A stretch of 64,000 nucleotides of DNA from Kappaphycus alvarezii. Taxonomy: Eukaryota; Rhodophyta; Florideophyceae; Gigartinales; Solieriaceae. Shown here piece after piece: positions 34,027 to 43,803 of the stretch (positions are counted from its first letter, which is position 1; every line of letters begins with the position of its first letter). The position numbers were made by a program, and so were the translations under genes. The stretch lies in the NCBI GenBank assembly GCA_002205965.3, contig NADL03000496.1:558001-622000 (forward strand), in the 5' to 3' direction. Under the pieces are notes generated by a model. The model made no database searches. It worked only from the letters and a program-made list of their open reading frames with translations, and was not told where the DNA came from.

Positions 34027-34091
34027 GTTACGGACGGTTGGAACCTTCCGTAACAAATTGGAACGTTACGGAAGGTGGAACCGTCCGTAAC
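34027..34091. repeat. Nested palindrome of four GTTACGGA half-sites
   Basis: GTTACGGA (34027), TCCGTAAC (ends 34054), GTTACGGA (34065), TCCGTAAC (ends 34091). Each pair is an inverted repeat, and the two pairs together are also inverted repeats of each other over 27-28 bp with about one mismatch and one gap. It lies about 160 bp upstream of a TATA-like box. Confidence 0.85.
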
Positions 34092-34248
34092 CACCAGACG
34101 ACCAAACTCCCCTTCCAGCAAAATCTCACTTCGTCCTGGTCACCTGAAAAAGACAAAATAGGGGATTTTAGTACTGTAGGAGTTGATTTTTATTGCAGTT
34201 TTATGATTTTAGTACTGTCTAGCGAAGAATTGAAAATTTCTCGCTGTC

Positions 34249-34256
34249 TATATAAA
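34249..34256 (+). promoter_or_regulatory. TATA-like box upstream of the zinc-finger ORF
   Basis: TATATAAA, 380 bp before the ATG at 34636 and downstream of the palindrome. Placement suits a promoter, possibly that of an LTR. Not proven. Confidence 0.35.
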
Positions 34257-34561
34257 CCCTGGTTCTGGCGGTCGGGCAGACCCTCGACACCAAAAAGCAC
34301 CAATAACAAAAAAGTCCGTCAACTCAGAAAGCAACCAACTCTACCTGCCCCCCTTCCTCTCCCTTTGTGCACTACTAACCGGCCCTCAAACCCCGCTCAG
34401 TGTCCCTCGTCGGGCGGCGTCGCTTGTGTGTATGCAAGGGCGTCGTTCGGCGATACCTGAGAGTTTAGTCTACCTAAACTTCCTCGCTACAGAGGGCGGA
34501 GCACTTCGTGTGCACAGGTAAGCAAGGAACTGTTGGGAAACTTCGCCCTAGTGGCATAAAG

Positions 34562-34620
34562 AGGTGGTGAGGAAAAGAGGTGGGAAAGAGGTAAAGAGGT
34601 GGGAAAGAGGTAAAGAGGAG
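34562..34620 (+). repeat. 19-bp GA-rich tandem repeat
   Basis: GGTGGGAAAGAGGTAAAGA repeated about twice in tandem (34579-34618), with related GAGGTGGTGAGGAAAAGAGG before it. Just upstream of the zinc-finger ORF start. Confidence 0.7.
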
Positions 34621-34635
34621 GGAAGTAGTGGGTTA

Positions 34636-35523
34636 ATGCAGGAAGGCAACTCCGCTGGTTTCGCCCGTCGTCACAACCACCCTAACAGCTCCTCCGCAAA
34701 AGAACCGACCTCGCCAACACCCAGCGGGTCGTTGGAGGAAATTGACAAAATTATCGACTCTGTCATCGAAAAGGGACAGAACGAGCCCGAGGGTAGGGGC
34801 AATCGGTTGGAAACAGACTCCCAAACGTCGAGGGAGTCTGTGTACCCGAGAAGCAGGTTCATAGACGACGAGGCGGAAGAGGGTAGCGAAGAGGACACCG
34901 AAAAGGAGGTAGAATTCGTAGGCGAATCCAGGGTTAATCGGCAGCCGAAAAGTCCGAAGGGTAGGACTGGAACACTCCCAACGGTACCTGGAAAGGCAAC
35001 ACCAACGAACATCTTTGTACTGGGAGCGGCTTCGGCGCATCGACAGGAAAGGGCAGTCGCCGGTAGAAGGAGGGAAGGTAAACTCCCGCTGGCACGACAA
35101 ATTGCCCACAAGCCGCGCGCCCCCAATCCCACTGCTGGACCATCCACGGTCAACGTCGGTCGCGCCTGTTTAACGGCACTCAAGGTTAGCCAGAACAAGG
35201 AGAAAAAGAAGGCCAGAAGGAAGAAGAAGGTAGCGAGCCACCACTGCAAGGTGTGCAACTTCCGAATGCTGAGCAAAGACCAGTTTGAGGCCCACAAAGC
35301 CGGCCCCAAGCACCTCAACGCTGTAATTCGGCACACCAACCCCTCCGATCCCTCTGTCTGGACCAACCGCCTCCAGTGTGAGTGTGGCACTCGTGTAAGC
35401 TCGGAAGTTGACCTGCGCCTACATCTTTCCAGCCGAAAACACGGAGGAACCTGGCGTACGGGAACAACGAGAAATCCTGAATCTCATCTCTGCTTTGAAT
35501 TGAGTACAGCCCCGACACATTGA
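34636..35523 (+). CDS. Matrin/U1-type C2H2 zinc-finger protein, copy 2
   Basis: An uninterrupted frame; I take ATG 34636 (MQEGNSAGF), giving 295 residues. The first two thirds are low-complexity, acidic then Arg/Pro-rich, and likely disordered. Near residue 200 comes ACLTALKVSQNKEKKKARRKKK, then finger 1 HHCKVCNFRMLSKDQFEAHK plus AGPKH (C-x2-C ... H-x5-H) and finger 2 LQCECGTRVSSEVDLRLHLS plus SRKH. Such fingers bind RNA or DNA. Copy 1 at 4.1-4.6 kb has the same Lys-run-plus-finger order. A run of A-rich sequence follows the stop (35560-35605), which could mark a retrocopy tail. Function unknown; a multicopy family, perhaps element-borne. Confidence 0.6.
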   Translation: MQEGNSAGFARRHNHPNSSSAKEPTSPTPSGSLEEIDKIIDSVIEKGQNEPEGRGNRLETDSQTSRESVYPRSRFIDDEAEEGSEEDTEKEVEFVGESRVNRQPKSPKGRTGTLPTVPGKATPTNIFVLGAASAHRQERAVAGRRREGKLPLARQIAHKPRAPNPTAGPSTVNVGRACLTALKVSQNKEKKKARRKKKVASHHCKVCNFRMLSKDQFEAHKAGPKHLNAVIRHTNPSDPSVWTNRLQCECGTRVSSEVDLRLHLSSRKHGGTWRTGTTRNPESHLCFELSTAPTH

Positions 35524-36207
35524 ACTAGCATAGAAACAACGAACCTATTGAATTATTTAGAGAAAAAAAAGAACAAAAAAAGAACAAAAACCCAAACAAA
35601 ACACTTTTACAGTACACTGAAACCCATCCCTTCAGCACCGTGCAAAATTTGGTGCCATTACTTCTCTTGCAATTTTTTTGCTTGCATTTGAACAGTCTGC
35701 AGATTAGTTGATTGATCCATTTTCATTGAATCACAAACAGTTAATATCGTTATTCCCGAACTACACAAAAAACTTTTGTGCATCCTATCTCAGTATGTGT
35801 TGTAGGTCCAACAAAAAATTGCATTATTCTGGCCTAGAGTACCAAAATTGGTACTATCAGAATCCTTTTTTAAAAATTAAAAAACGTAAATGTTCACTCT
35901 AGTTCGACATCCGTTGTTAATCTTTTGTTGAAAATGGTGTCTACACTAGTAGTAGTATGTGACCGGAGAATAGATTACCATTGTACAAGTCTTTTCTGGT
36001 TCAGATGAATCATCCCTGCCTTTTATCTAGTATCTCTACATGCTACTTCATGCCCAGGGCTCATATTGTGTGCAGTTGTCTAAGTTTCATCAGAGGTCTT
36101 TTTTTCACTTGTACGACGAATCTCAGTCCGCATTTTTTGATTTTATTATATCTAAGAACCGCGTGAGAGCTTGCCTGTCACCGGTGGGGCGACCTTCAAT
36201 TTTCGAT
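35524..36207. other. Spacer with A-rich run, no gene
   Basis: A-rich GAAAAAAAAGAACAAAAAAA type sequence at 35560-35605, then AT-rich DNA with short chance frames. Confidence 0.4.
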
Positions 36208-36306
36208 CCATTCCATGCATGTTACTATGGGAACATAAATTTATTAGTGATATTAATTTGGAAGGAAATGATTCCATGGATACGAGTGATGTAATGCAGA
36301 GCTAAG
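36208..36306 (+). repeat. Left arm of a ~99-bp inverted repeat
   Basis: Its reverse complement matches 36471-36570 with roughly 85-90 percent identity by eye. Shared words: TTTATTAGTGATA, TAATTTGGAAGGAAATGATT, CCATGGATAC, GTGATGTAAT, AGAGCTAAG. Confidence 0.8.
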
Positions 36307-36470
36307 ATTATGAATTAAAATTGATCTCTACTAATTCTTAAACATGAATAGCTCCTTACGAAGAAAATATTAATTACTCACCCGTGCTTTCTGAGGTGAA
36401 TCTAGCAGCCTTGGCCTCCTTACTCCGACCATCTCCGGAATTCATTCTTTTCCTGCGGATTTCTCAGTTT

Positions 36471-36570
36471 CTTAGCTCTGAATTACATCACTTGTATCCA
36501 TGGAATCATTTCCTTCCAAATTAGTATCACTAATAAATTGCTGTTCTGATAGTAACGTGCATGGGATGGA
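36471..36570 (-). repeat. Right arm of the ~99-bp inverted repeat
   Basis: Pairs with 36208-36306 across a 164-bp spacer. The pair could fold into a long hairpin, like a foldback element or MITE. Confidence 0.8.
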
Positions 36571-37355
36571 ACACCATGCTTGTAACATGGTATTCGCAGA
36601 CCTGTTGTCTCCGTGAACTTACTGAAAATCAATTCCCTACATTTATCCTCGTAACTTCGACTTACAAATACCCAGAATTCTCTTCCAATCATTGATATTT
36701 CCAGGAAGTCAGAACAGGATGTAGAAAATCCGACAAACTTGTTGTTTTCCCCGCAGTCACCAATTTATACTGTCACAGTAAAATTCTTCCAGCTTTGAAA
36801 CAGTCGCCAAAAAGCATCACACTTTTCACAATTTCCGACGGCACTTCGGCCATGCCCGATTGGGAACTATCCGATGAATCGTAGCTTGAATCGCCCTCTA
36901 TGTCACGTAGGGGTGTCGAAAACTTCAGTCAAGTTTCTTGGAGAAATCTAGAAGCTGATTTACTTTCCTCTCTTTCTTGGATCTTTCGCATAGCTCTTTC
37001 CCTAATTACCTTCCTTGCGATCGAGCTAAATTAACATACACCAAGTCTACGATAAAACGGGGTACAGTCATGCGCAATTTCAATTGAAGTCATCAGGGTC
37101 CTTAAGATTTTTTGGATTACATTTCCTTCAATGAAAATTTTCATGTCATCAACTTACGAGCGTCATTCCCTAGCGGCTAAAATCCTCTAAAAAACCTTTT
37201 ACTTCCGTCTAAATTCTTAGCTGATCCCGCGACCTGTACCATTTGTGCTGAAAAATTAAAAACAGGTCATTCCCTTCTGCGTGTGGAATGCGAACACGTT
37301 TCAGCACTTCGAACATTAAGCTTATGAGTTTGGATCCTGTCACCATGTAGAATAG
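36571..37355. other. Intergenic, nothing recognised
   Basis: AT-rich, no supported gene. Confidence 0.35.
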
Positions 37356-38110
37356 TTACATCTCAGGTTCAGTCAATTCTCCAACGAGATTATAATATTT
37401 ATCGGAAAAATGAATAAATTCTAAACCAAGCTTCTTATACAGTAATTGAATAAAGTTCCCTGCCACAAGCTGGACTGTACTTGAGCTTTGATAATCAGAA
37501 CTACCGGTGTGCATTGAAACTGCCTCACTAAGAAGCAAAATCTTAGCAGCATATATCACAAAACCAAAGACGTCTAAGGTTGGTAACGATAAAGTCATTT
37601 AACTCCCTTTCACAATTTGAACTATTTTTGCCGTATTCAACTACCAAAATTTACATCGCGATCAATTCTCTCCACAAAACACGATTTGATGTCGAAAATG
37701 ACAGATAGATCATCAACTATTCTTTCGGGCATGATTGACGTAATCGAGAACAAACACCTTTCCATTGGTTTTGAATTGCCACTTCCTTTGATTGTTTCTC
37801 GCAACCGGGGTCTCCATTCAGATCATAGCATCGCTCAGACACAATTCGAAGCAGCGCATTTATCTGAAAACGACGCAATACGCTGCGTGGACGGTAAGAC
37901 TGAAAACATAATAAAACATTCGAGGTATCGCTTGATATTAAACGAAATGTTCTCGGCAATAATTGATCCTTCGCCATCATGTTCAACGCAAATGGCCGGA
38001 ATTGTTGCCAAGCGAAATATTTCTTCTGTGATCTCCTTAATTTTTGCCGAATTGACAACTGTTCCTCTGTATTCGTGAGACATTTCCAAAAATCTTCGGA
38101 CTACTAGCAA
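37356..38110 (-). pseudogene. Unrecognised protein-like frames
   Basis: Two minus-strand frames, 38110-37835 (91 codons) and 37598-37356 (80 codons, ATG start), have protein-like composition: EITEEIFRLATIPAICVEHD and FIQLLYKKLGLEFIHFSD. No family is recognised. They may be pieces of one decayed or spliced gene. Confidence 0.2.
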
Positions 38111-38882
38111 GACGCATCTTCTCGTTTCCTTTGGATTGTTGCACAGTTTCTTCCCCTATGTATTTTTCTTGATTCTTCTAGATCCCTTCCGAGAGTGGCT
38201 AAGTTTCTTTCCCTTGTTCTTGTTGTAATTATCACGGTTTCTTCTTACGCGTCTTTTCCGTGAGCAGTAGAGTTTTGACTTTTCGGCAAAACGCAGCACC
38301 TGTCGTTTTTTTCAATGCATAGAACGATGAACCGACCCAGATTGCACCACCCCAAAAATTTTGCGAGCTTTTTTGCCGTACCGACGAATATCTGTAGCCC
38401 GAACCACCCGATTCGGTCAAATCACCATCCAAACCACCGCGTCATCTCAGAATGGCGACCTCTTTCGCCTTTCCACATCAATATAGGGCCCAATTTCCCC
38501 TCTTCCCCCAATTTTGTCGTCTTTATTTTCGGGTATGTCCATAAGGATACAATTATATGGGAAGTTGTTATAGCTCTATGACTTTCATAAGAACAGGGGG
38601 ATTACAAATACAGGAGTATGGTCATTTTAAACTATAATTTTAATTGTCATCATGATCATCCCGCTGAAGGCCCAATCCATGGCGTTACCGTGACTATTAT
38701 TTCATCACTGGGCTACGTAAATCTCATTATAATACACCCCTTGCAGGTTAGTTATGAGTTTCAAAGAAAGAGTGCTTTAAAATTCGAATTTTAAATCTTC
38801 AACATATACGCGACTTTTTTTATCGAACTTGACAAAAATCTTTTCAGTAAACTTTCTTCCAGTAATGCTTATTTTCTGAAAT
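38111..38882. other. Intergenic, nothing recognised
   Basis: Short frames only. Confidence 0.35.
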
Positions 38883-38892
38883 GCATTTTCAA

Positions 38893-39193
38893 GGAGAAGA
38901 ATGACGCTTTATTGTTTGAAGACAAGTCCGCACTACACAGGACCTCGGGTTCTGCTAGACGGACGACTCCGGGCAACGGCTGAACCGATTGCCCACTCAA
39001 GCGAAAAAGGGACCGGAAGAAAACTCCACCAACTGAACCGGGGATTCAGAAGGCTTAAAAAACTCCCGCTGTAAGCACATAGGCTTACAGATAGAGACGG
39101 CGACGACAACGGCGAGAACTCCGGACAAGAGAGATTGACGACAAGCCCGCAAGGCTGTGAAGACCACAACCCCTCGCAGTCCGTCAAAATGAC
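38893..39193 (-). repeat. ~300-bp retroposon-like repeat, copy 2, with target duplication
   Basis: Same unit as 32214-32515. It is flanked by identical 10-bp repeats GCATTTTCAA at 38883-38892 and 39194-39203, a clear target-site duplication. Read on the minus strand it ends with AATAAA followed by about 15 bases and no poly(A). TSD length and structure suit a SINE-like or retroposed short RNA. Confidence 0.85.
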
Positions 39194-39203
39194 GCATTTT
39201 CAA

Positions 39204-39976
39204 ATACTGTAAAGACATTCCGAAACTGTAATCATATTCTTCTGTAAGGCCGAAGGTTTTTTCATAACTGTAATTATACTTCCCCTGACAGTAGTGCGGT
39301 ACAGAGATTACTGTACGTTTTTCTAATTAACTTGAGTACCCCTGCCAGGGTGTGTGGGAGGGTGCAGTACTGTTTACAGTCGAGAACTGTCACCGGCACT
39401 GTACTGTACCGGTACCTACTTTAAGTTAATGCACCTATGCCCTAGTTCACTCATTTCAGAGACATACGCCAATGCCATCGGACGTTGCGAAGGTCAGACC
39501 GCTAGTTTCGTACGGTAATACTGTACCGTGTGTAAGCCACTTCAATTTGCAGTCTGCAAGCAAACAGTTTCTCTCTCATCCCACTTCGCATGTTTGTTTC
39601 TCTGTCCTCCCACTCAGCATGTTCTCCCACATGCTTTTTCCACATCCCGTAAAGATTCCACACACAGCAAACATTTCAACGTCCAATCCACGTTTAAGCA
39701 CTAGTCAAGTGACCAAAGCAATTCACAAGCCCTTCCGTGAACACGTGTATATATCTTCGATGGAATTCTTTACTCATTGGAATAATAAAGCACCCGAAAC
39801 CTTCCCTCTCTTCGAACGACGCAAATAACCTCAAAACGGCCTTCCACTGATACAAATCAACCCAATACTTGAAAGACGAGCAAGTCGACCTTGTTTCGCC
39901 ATTCTCTTGACATCCCCTTCGACATCTCCCCTTCACCACCGTGAGCCCCACCCGCTTTCCCCACCCTTCCCAAACT
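39204..39976. other. Intergenic with GTAC/TACTGTA words
   Basis: Contains several CTGTACTGTACCGGTACC-like words near 39350-39420. No gene was seen before the small two-exon gene. Confidence 0.4.
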
Positions 39977-40308
39977 ATGGGCCAATCTCTCTGCTGCTTC
40001 TTCACGACCGGCTCGGTAAGTCTTCCCTCCTCCCACTCCCCACAACACGCCCTCACACCCCAACTGACCCCCCCCTACTTATTTCACAGGGCGCCATCAC
40101 AATGCTAGCCTTTGGCTACGCCCTTCGCGCCCACAACCCCTTCCTCGGCTATGAAGGAGACTTCGATCAAGCAGCCACCTCGTGCTTCCGCACCGCCGCC
40201 GTTTTCGGAGTCCTTTCAGCCCTCTCCGCGGTCACCTTCGTCTACTATGCCGTGCGTGCTAAAATGGCCATTGTCGTCCCGCTGCGTCGCGATTATGATG
40301 CTGTTTAG
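39977..40308 (+). CDS. Small two-exon membrane protein (V-ATPase subunit f / RNase kappa-like?)
   Basis: Exon 1 is 39977-40015 (MGQSLCCFFTTGS), the intron 40016-40089 (GTAAGT ... TTATTTCACAG) and exon 2 40090-40308, giving 85 residues. The protein has a hydrophobic segment after the Cys pair (GAITMLAFGYALRAH), a polar loop (LGYEGDFDQAATSC) and a second hydrophobic segment (AVFGVLSALSAVTFVYYAVR), so probably two membrane helices with a basic C-terminus. Length, Cys-Cys start and two-helix layout recall the RNase kappa / V-ATPase subunit f family, but similarity is too weak to assert. An MG-start with Cys could also allow acylation. The frame is intact across a well-formed intron, so it is likely a live host gene. 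Confidence 0.55.
40016..40089 (+). other. 74-bp GT-AG intron
   Basis: GTAAGT donor, pyrimidine-rich interior, TTATTTCACAG acceptor; joining the exons keeps one open frame. The candidate branch site CACCCCAACTGAC near 40054 contains a CTGAC/CTAAC-like word. Confidence 0.6.
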
Positions 40309-40829
40309 ACACCCCCTCACCGCACTTTATCTGTCGAATTCGCCCTAACTCGTAAAACCAGACCTACATACACCCTGCGCATCCGCCCCTTGCTTATAGC
40401 CCTACAATCCAAACCTCACCCATGCTCCCTCGCCCCGACGAACGTTCCCCCCGAAAAAGCTCACCCTACCATCCCGCATGCCCGAGGTTGCAGCCCCCCC
40501 GCAGCCCCCACCTTATATCCACAGACTGCTACACCGTCCCCGCCTACAGCCCACATGCCTTTACGATCCCCTCACAACCCCCCTCCGTCCCCATGTTCAC
40601 CTTCGCACATGCCACCCTCACAGCTCCTCGTCGTTTCCCCCCACCGTTTCTGTTTCACAAATATTCCATACGAGCACCCTAGTTTCGGGGTGAGTGTTTT
40701 GTTGTTGAGATGTTACGTTTTGGGGCGCTTTTGGCAGAAGAGTGGAGTGCAGTTTTGTGGAGTTTCCCGCCGCACGGGGGCGAATTCCAGGGTGGTGAGC
40801 AGCAGGGCGCGGGTACGCAATCCGCCGCT
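40309..40829. other. C-rich spacer
   Basis: Runs of C and CCCC with several chance plus-strand frames (Pro-rich). No supported gene. Confidence 0.4.
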
Positions 40830-42533
40830 TGCGAACGGCACAATGGGCCTTTCTGATGACCTTGATAAATCTCTCGCTGCTGGTCTTCGCTATATTTCTG
40901 CTTGTCCGAAGAGCAGGCAATGCTGGACGCAGGCGTCGAGTTGTTGCTAGTGCGGGGGACAAAACTGTCGTTCGAGAGTTGCAAACTGGGAACGTCAAGT
41001 CTACAAACACGAACTCCGCAAACTGCATTGGAGAGTCGTCCGGTTTTTGTCTTTCTCCTCACATCAGTTGCCGGTGCCTGTGCGGGGACAGGTATGATCG
41101 CATAGTGTCGGCGAGAAAGCAATTGCTTCTTCGAGCCATTGCGGGGCAAGTTGCCGATGCAGAGCTGCGCAGCCGGGACTTTCACCTCACCAATTCCTTC
41201 CTTCAAGCCAAACTCGAGGCTTGTCAGAACGCCATTCACTACAGCTGCATGGCGTGCGCGACCCGCATGCACGTTTCCAGATGCATCACTTTTGCGCCTC
41301 GGCCTTCCTCGTGGCAAACTCTTTTCGTCTGGCTGACCTGCAGCACTCTCCGAGCGCTGCTGTCCAATTCGACGGCCTACAAAGGACCTCATATGAGCCT
41401 CTGACCGGCGTCCCACTCATTGACCAAGCGTGGGTCCAGGCTAGCCTCCCCATACAGCTGGGTTGTCAGGTTTTCTCCGCTCTTCGCCCTTCGCCCCAGG
41501 TCGTTATCCCCGCCAGTATCATTGATTCGGCCCTGTCCGAACCCGCACTGCTCGGTACTCGATACCCCGCATCTCCCCGCTGCTCGGACACCCATGCTAT
41601 GCTGCCCCCCAGTGCCTCCTTGCACAAGCTGAACCGCTTCGACGATCTTTCCTCGCTGCGATCCCCGGCTACATGTCATCCTCGGACCTTGGCCCTTACG
41701 CCCCCAGTCCTTGCTGCCTCACGCAGTAATAATTTCTGCATCCTAGACAGGGTACAGCAGGACGCTACGGCCCGGGCCCACTAGAAGGACGATGACTGGA
41801 ACGCCTCCTTCACCAACTCAACACAGTGACGCAGATATACGCCTCCACATTTGCGGACTCGCCTTCCGCGAAGCCCTGCCGCTGCCTTCCTTACCGTCCA
41901 CCCCACCAACCCCACTGCTATCCCCGTCACCCACTGGACAGTAATGCGTGGGCGCAACTTCGGCCTCCCTGTCTTCTCCGAGAGCCCATCACTAACATGT
42001 CACTACTGCCGCAGACAGACGGATGCCTTTTGAGACCACGCTCCTGACCTCTGCCCCTCTGGTTATTGCCTAAAATGGCACTGCGTACTCCCCCCCGCCG
42101 ATCTGAGCAAAGAAGAGACTCGGCCTGTCGTGTGTGATATTACCGTCGTCTCCCCGTTCAAAGCCGCCGTCCGCACCAAGGCCACCTCGGCCGCTGGCGG
42201 TGCTGCCGCATTGGCGCACCGTGACAAGGTACGGGACCTGGAGCGCAAGCTGTCGCGCCGCCCCCCCCTCCCTGCACCGTCCGACAGCCCGACCCGTGCC
42301 CGAACATTACGTTTCAACCGATTGCGTTTGATTCTCTCGGTGCGCCTGCCTCACAAACTGTTGTTTGCTTGAGGAGTTCTCGAATAGCGCGGAGGTGTAA
42401 TACGAATGCAGGAGTGATACGCCGGCGTATGTATCAGCGCCTTAGTTGCATCATCTGGTCGTCCATTGCTATGGCTATCTGCTCGCGCACGCCGCTGCAC
42501 GTGATCGACGTGGACCATTCGATTAGTTCCTAG
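40830..42533 (+). pseudogene. LINE-type ORF2, 3' half, copy D (family 1)
   Basis: Longest piece of family 1, in several frames. From 5': FHLTNSFLQAKLEACQNAIH and HVSRCITFAP (41180-41300); then PSAAVQFDGLQRTSYEPLTG and IDQAWVQASLPIQLG near 41350-41460, the thumb-side block written LxDxAWxQASLPxxLGG in many LINEs; then a Cys-His segment CHYCRRQTDAF plus DHAPDLC (42005-42050), a C-x2-C...H-x4-C finger; then VVCDITVVSPFKAAV, AHRDKVRDLERKLSRR, GVIRRRMYQRLSC plus IIWSSIAMAICSRTPLH and a TAG at 42531-42533. The RT catalytic core itself is missing or unrecognisable upstream. Many frame breaks. Confidence 0.7.
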
Positions 42534-43011
42534 CCCTTTAGTCGGATTCTGCAGTGAACTGTACAGTACAGTGCGGAATTAATTTCGGTTACATCTCACG
42601 CCTGGGGGAAGTATTTTTTTGCGGTAATTAATGTACTGCAATGCAGATGTACTGTACTGTACAGTACTGTTTACCGTACTGTACGTACAATATAGATTCT
42701 GCATACAGGTATTGTATTTGCCGCCCGGCAACGAACGGCTCATTTAATCCTACCCATGCCTCCCTTAACCTATCGACTTTATTGAGAGAATTTTCGCTTC
42801 ATGATTTTACAGTAAAGCACCCAAACGTCCCCGCGTTTTCCCTTTGAAGTATAACGGCGGTTGTCAACTTTGTTTTGGACATTTATAGAAATCTCGAACT
42901 ACATGACGAAATGTTTACATGCTCCCCCTTCATCAACTTCTGCTCCGCGCACTGTACACAAGTTTCATGTTTCCCGCTTCAGTCAAGGTAGAGCAAGGGC
43001 CCACGCAAGGT
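42534..43011. other. Spacer rich in GTAC/TACTGTA palindromes
   Basis: TGTACTGTACTGTACAGTAC and similar at 42647-42682, plus AACTGTACAGTACAG near 42558. No gene. It contains the 3' tail of the LINE copy. Confidence 0.5.
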
Positions 43012-43803
43012 TCACCTCCTCTGCCTCGAAGCAATCTCATCCATGGAATCATCAGAAGAGCTACAACCCTCCGTCCTTACCTCACCTGTTGTCCTAATAC
43101 TGTCGTATCTCTGCGTCCCCTCCGAGATCTTCCTTCGAAACATCTCACTTCCCAGATTACCTCCTGTCACCATCTTGGCCCTCTCCGCTGCCAATTTCGT
43201 CCTCCGTTTTTCTTCCATTTGCACTTTTCTTGACGGGATTTGAATTGGCGCCGAAGCTCGCCCAGTCTTCATGGACCTCAATGTCTGAATGTCCGATATC
43301 TGCTTGTATCTATGCACAGGTCGTGCAGCTGCCCTATGCGTACCCGTGGACGGTTCGCTCTCAGACATCCGCCCCGATCCGTACAGCCAATCCACGTCCT
43401 CTTCCAACCCATCCAACGACTCACTCCGCCTCAACCCATGCATCCTAGCCGCGCTCTTCTCCCTTTCACGTGCCCCTCCACCGCCACCACTGCCACTACT
43501 TCCCCTCCCCCTCATTCTTAACATCTGCGGGGGTTGATTCGCTACTAGTTCTTCGTCCAACTTGAACACTGCGGGGTTACAGGTGTTGCTTGTAGGCGAA
43601 TGTGATGGGGAGTTGGTCCGACGTACAAACCGTGGACCTTTGGGGTTCTGCAGCGAAAATTTGGACCGTTGGACTATGACGCGAGGCGGCCCAGGTGTGT
43701 TGAAATGCGTGTGACGAGGATGTGAGGGTACAGCAGAGTTAGGCGGAGTTGCGGGCGGGGAGTCGGGTGCAATGATGAGATGGCGGCGACTTGAATGAGA
43801 CAT
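43012..43803 (-). CDS. Intact 263-codon ORF, function unknown
   Basis: ATG 43801-43803 to TGA/TAA at 43012 without interruption, GC-rich compared with its surroundings. The predicted protein is polar, basic and low-complexity: Pro/Ser-rich first third (SPPATPPNSAVPSHP), then RRTNSPSHSPTS, a Gly run, SLDGLEEDVDWLYGSGRMSE and a Lys/Arg/Glu-rich helix (KVQMEEKRRTKLAAERAK), ending in Ser/Asp-rich sequence. No membrane segment or known domain. Multiple RxxS and SP sites could be phosphorylated. Likely a disordered regulatory or cytoskeletal host protein; that is inference. Additional exons cannot be excluded. Confidence 0.5.
   Translation of the reverse strand: MSHSSRRHLIIAPDSPPATPPNSAVPSHPRHTHFNTPGPPRVIVQRSKFSLQNPKGPRFVRRTNSPSHSPTSNTCNPAVFKLDEELVANQPPQMLRMRGRGSSGSGGGGGAREREKSAARMHGLRRSESLDGLEEDVDWLYGSGRMSESEPSTGTHRAAARPVHRYKQISDIQTLRSMKTGRASAPIQIPSRKVQMEEKRRTKLAAERAKMVTGGNLGSEMFRRKISEGTQRYDSIRTTGEVRTEGCSSSDDSMDEIASRQRR

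Noticed and set aside
34633-35390. A 239-codon minus-strand frame opposite the zinc-finger ORF.
   Set aside because: It is the antisense shadow of the finger ORF, whose C2H2 residues are clearly on the plus strand.
40390-41028. Pro-rich plus-strand frame of 186 codons and overlapping minus-strand frames.
   Set aside because: Composition is that of C-rich spacer and LINE sequence; several frames are open at once, which points to low stop density, not coding.
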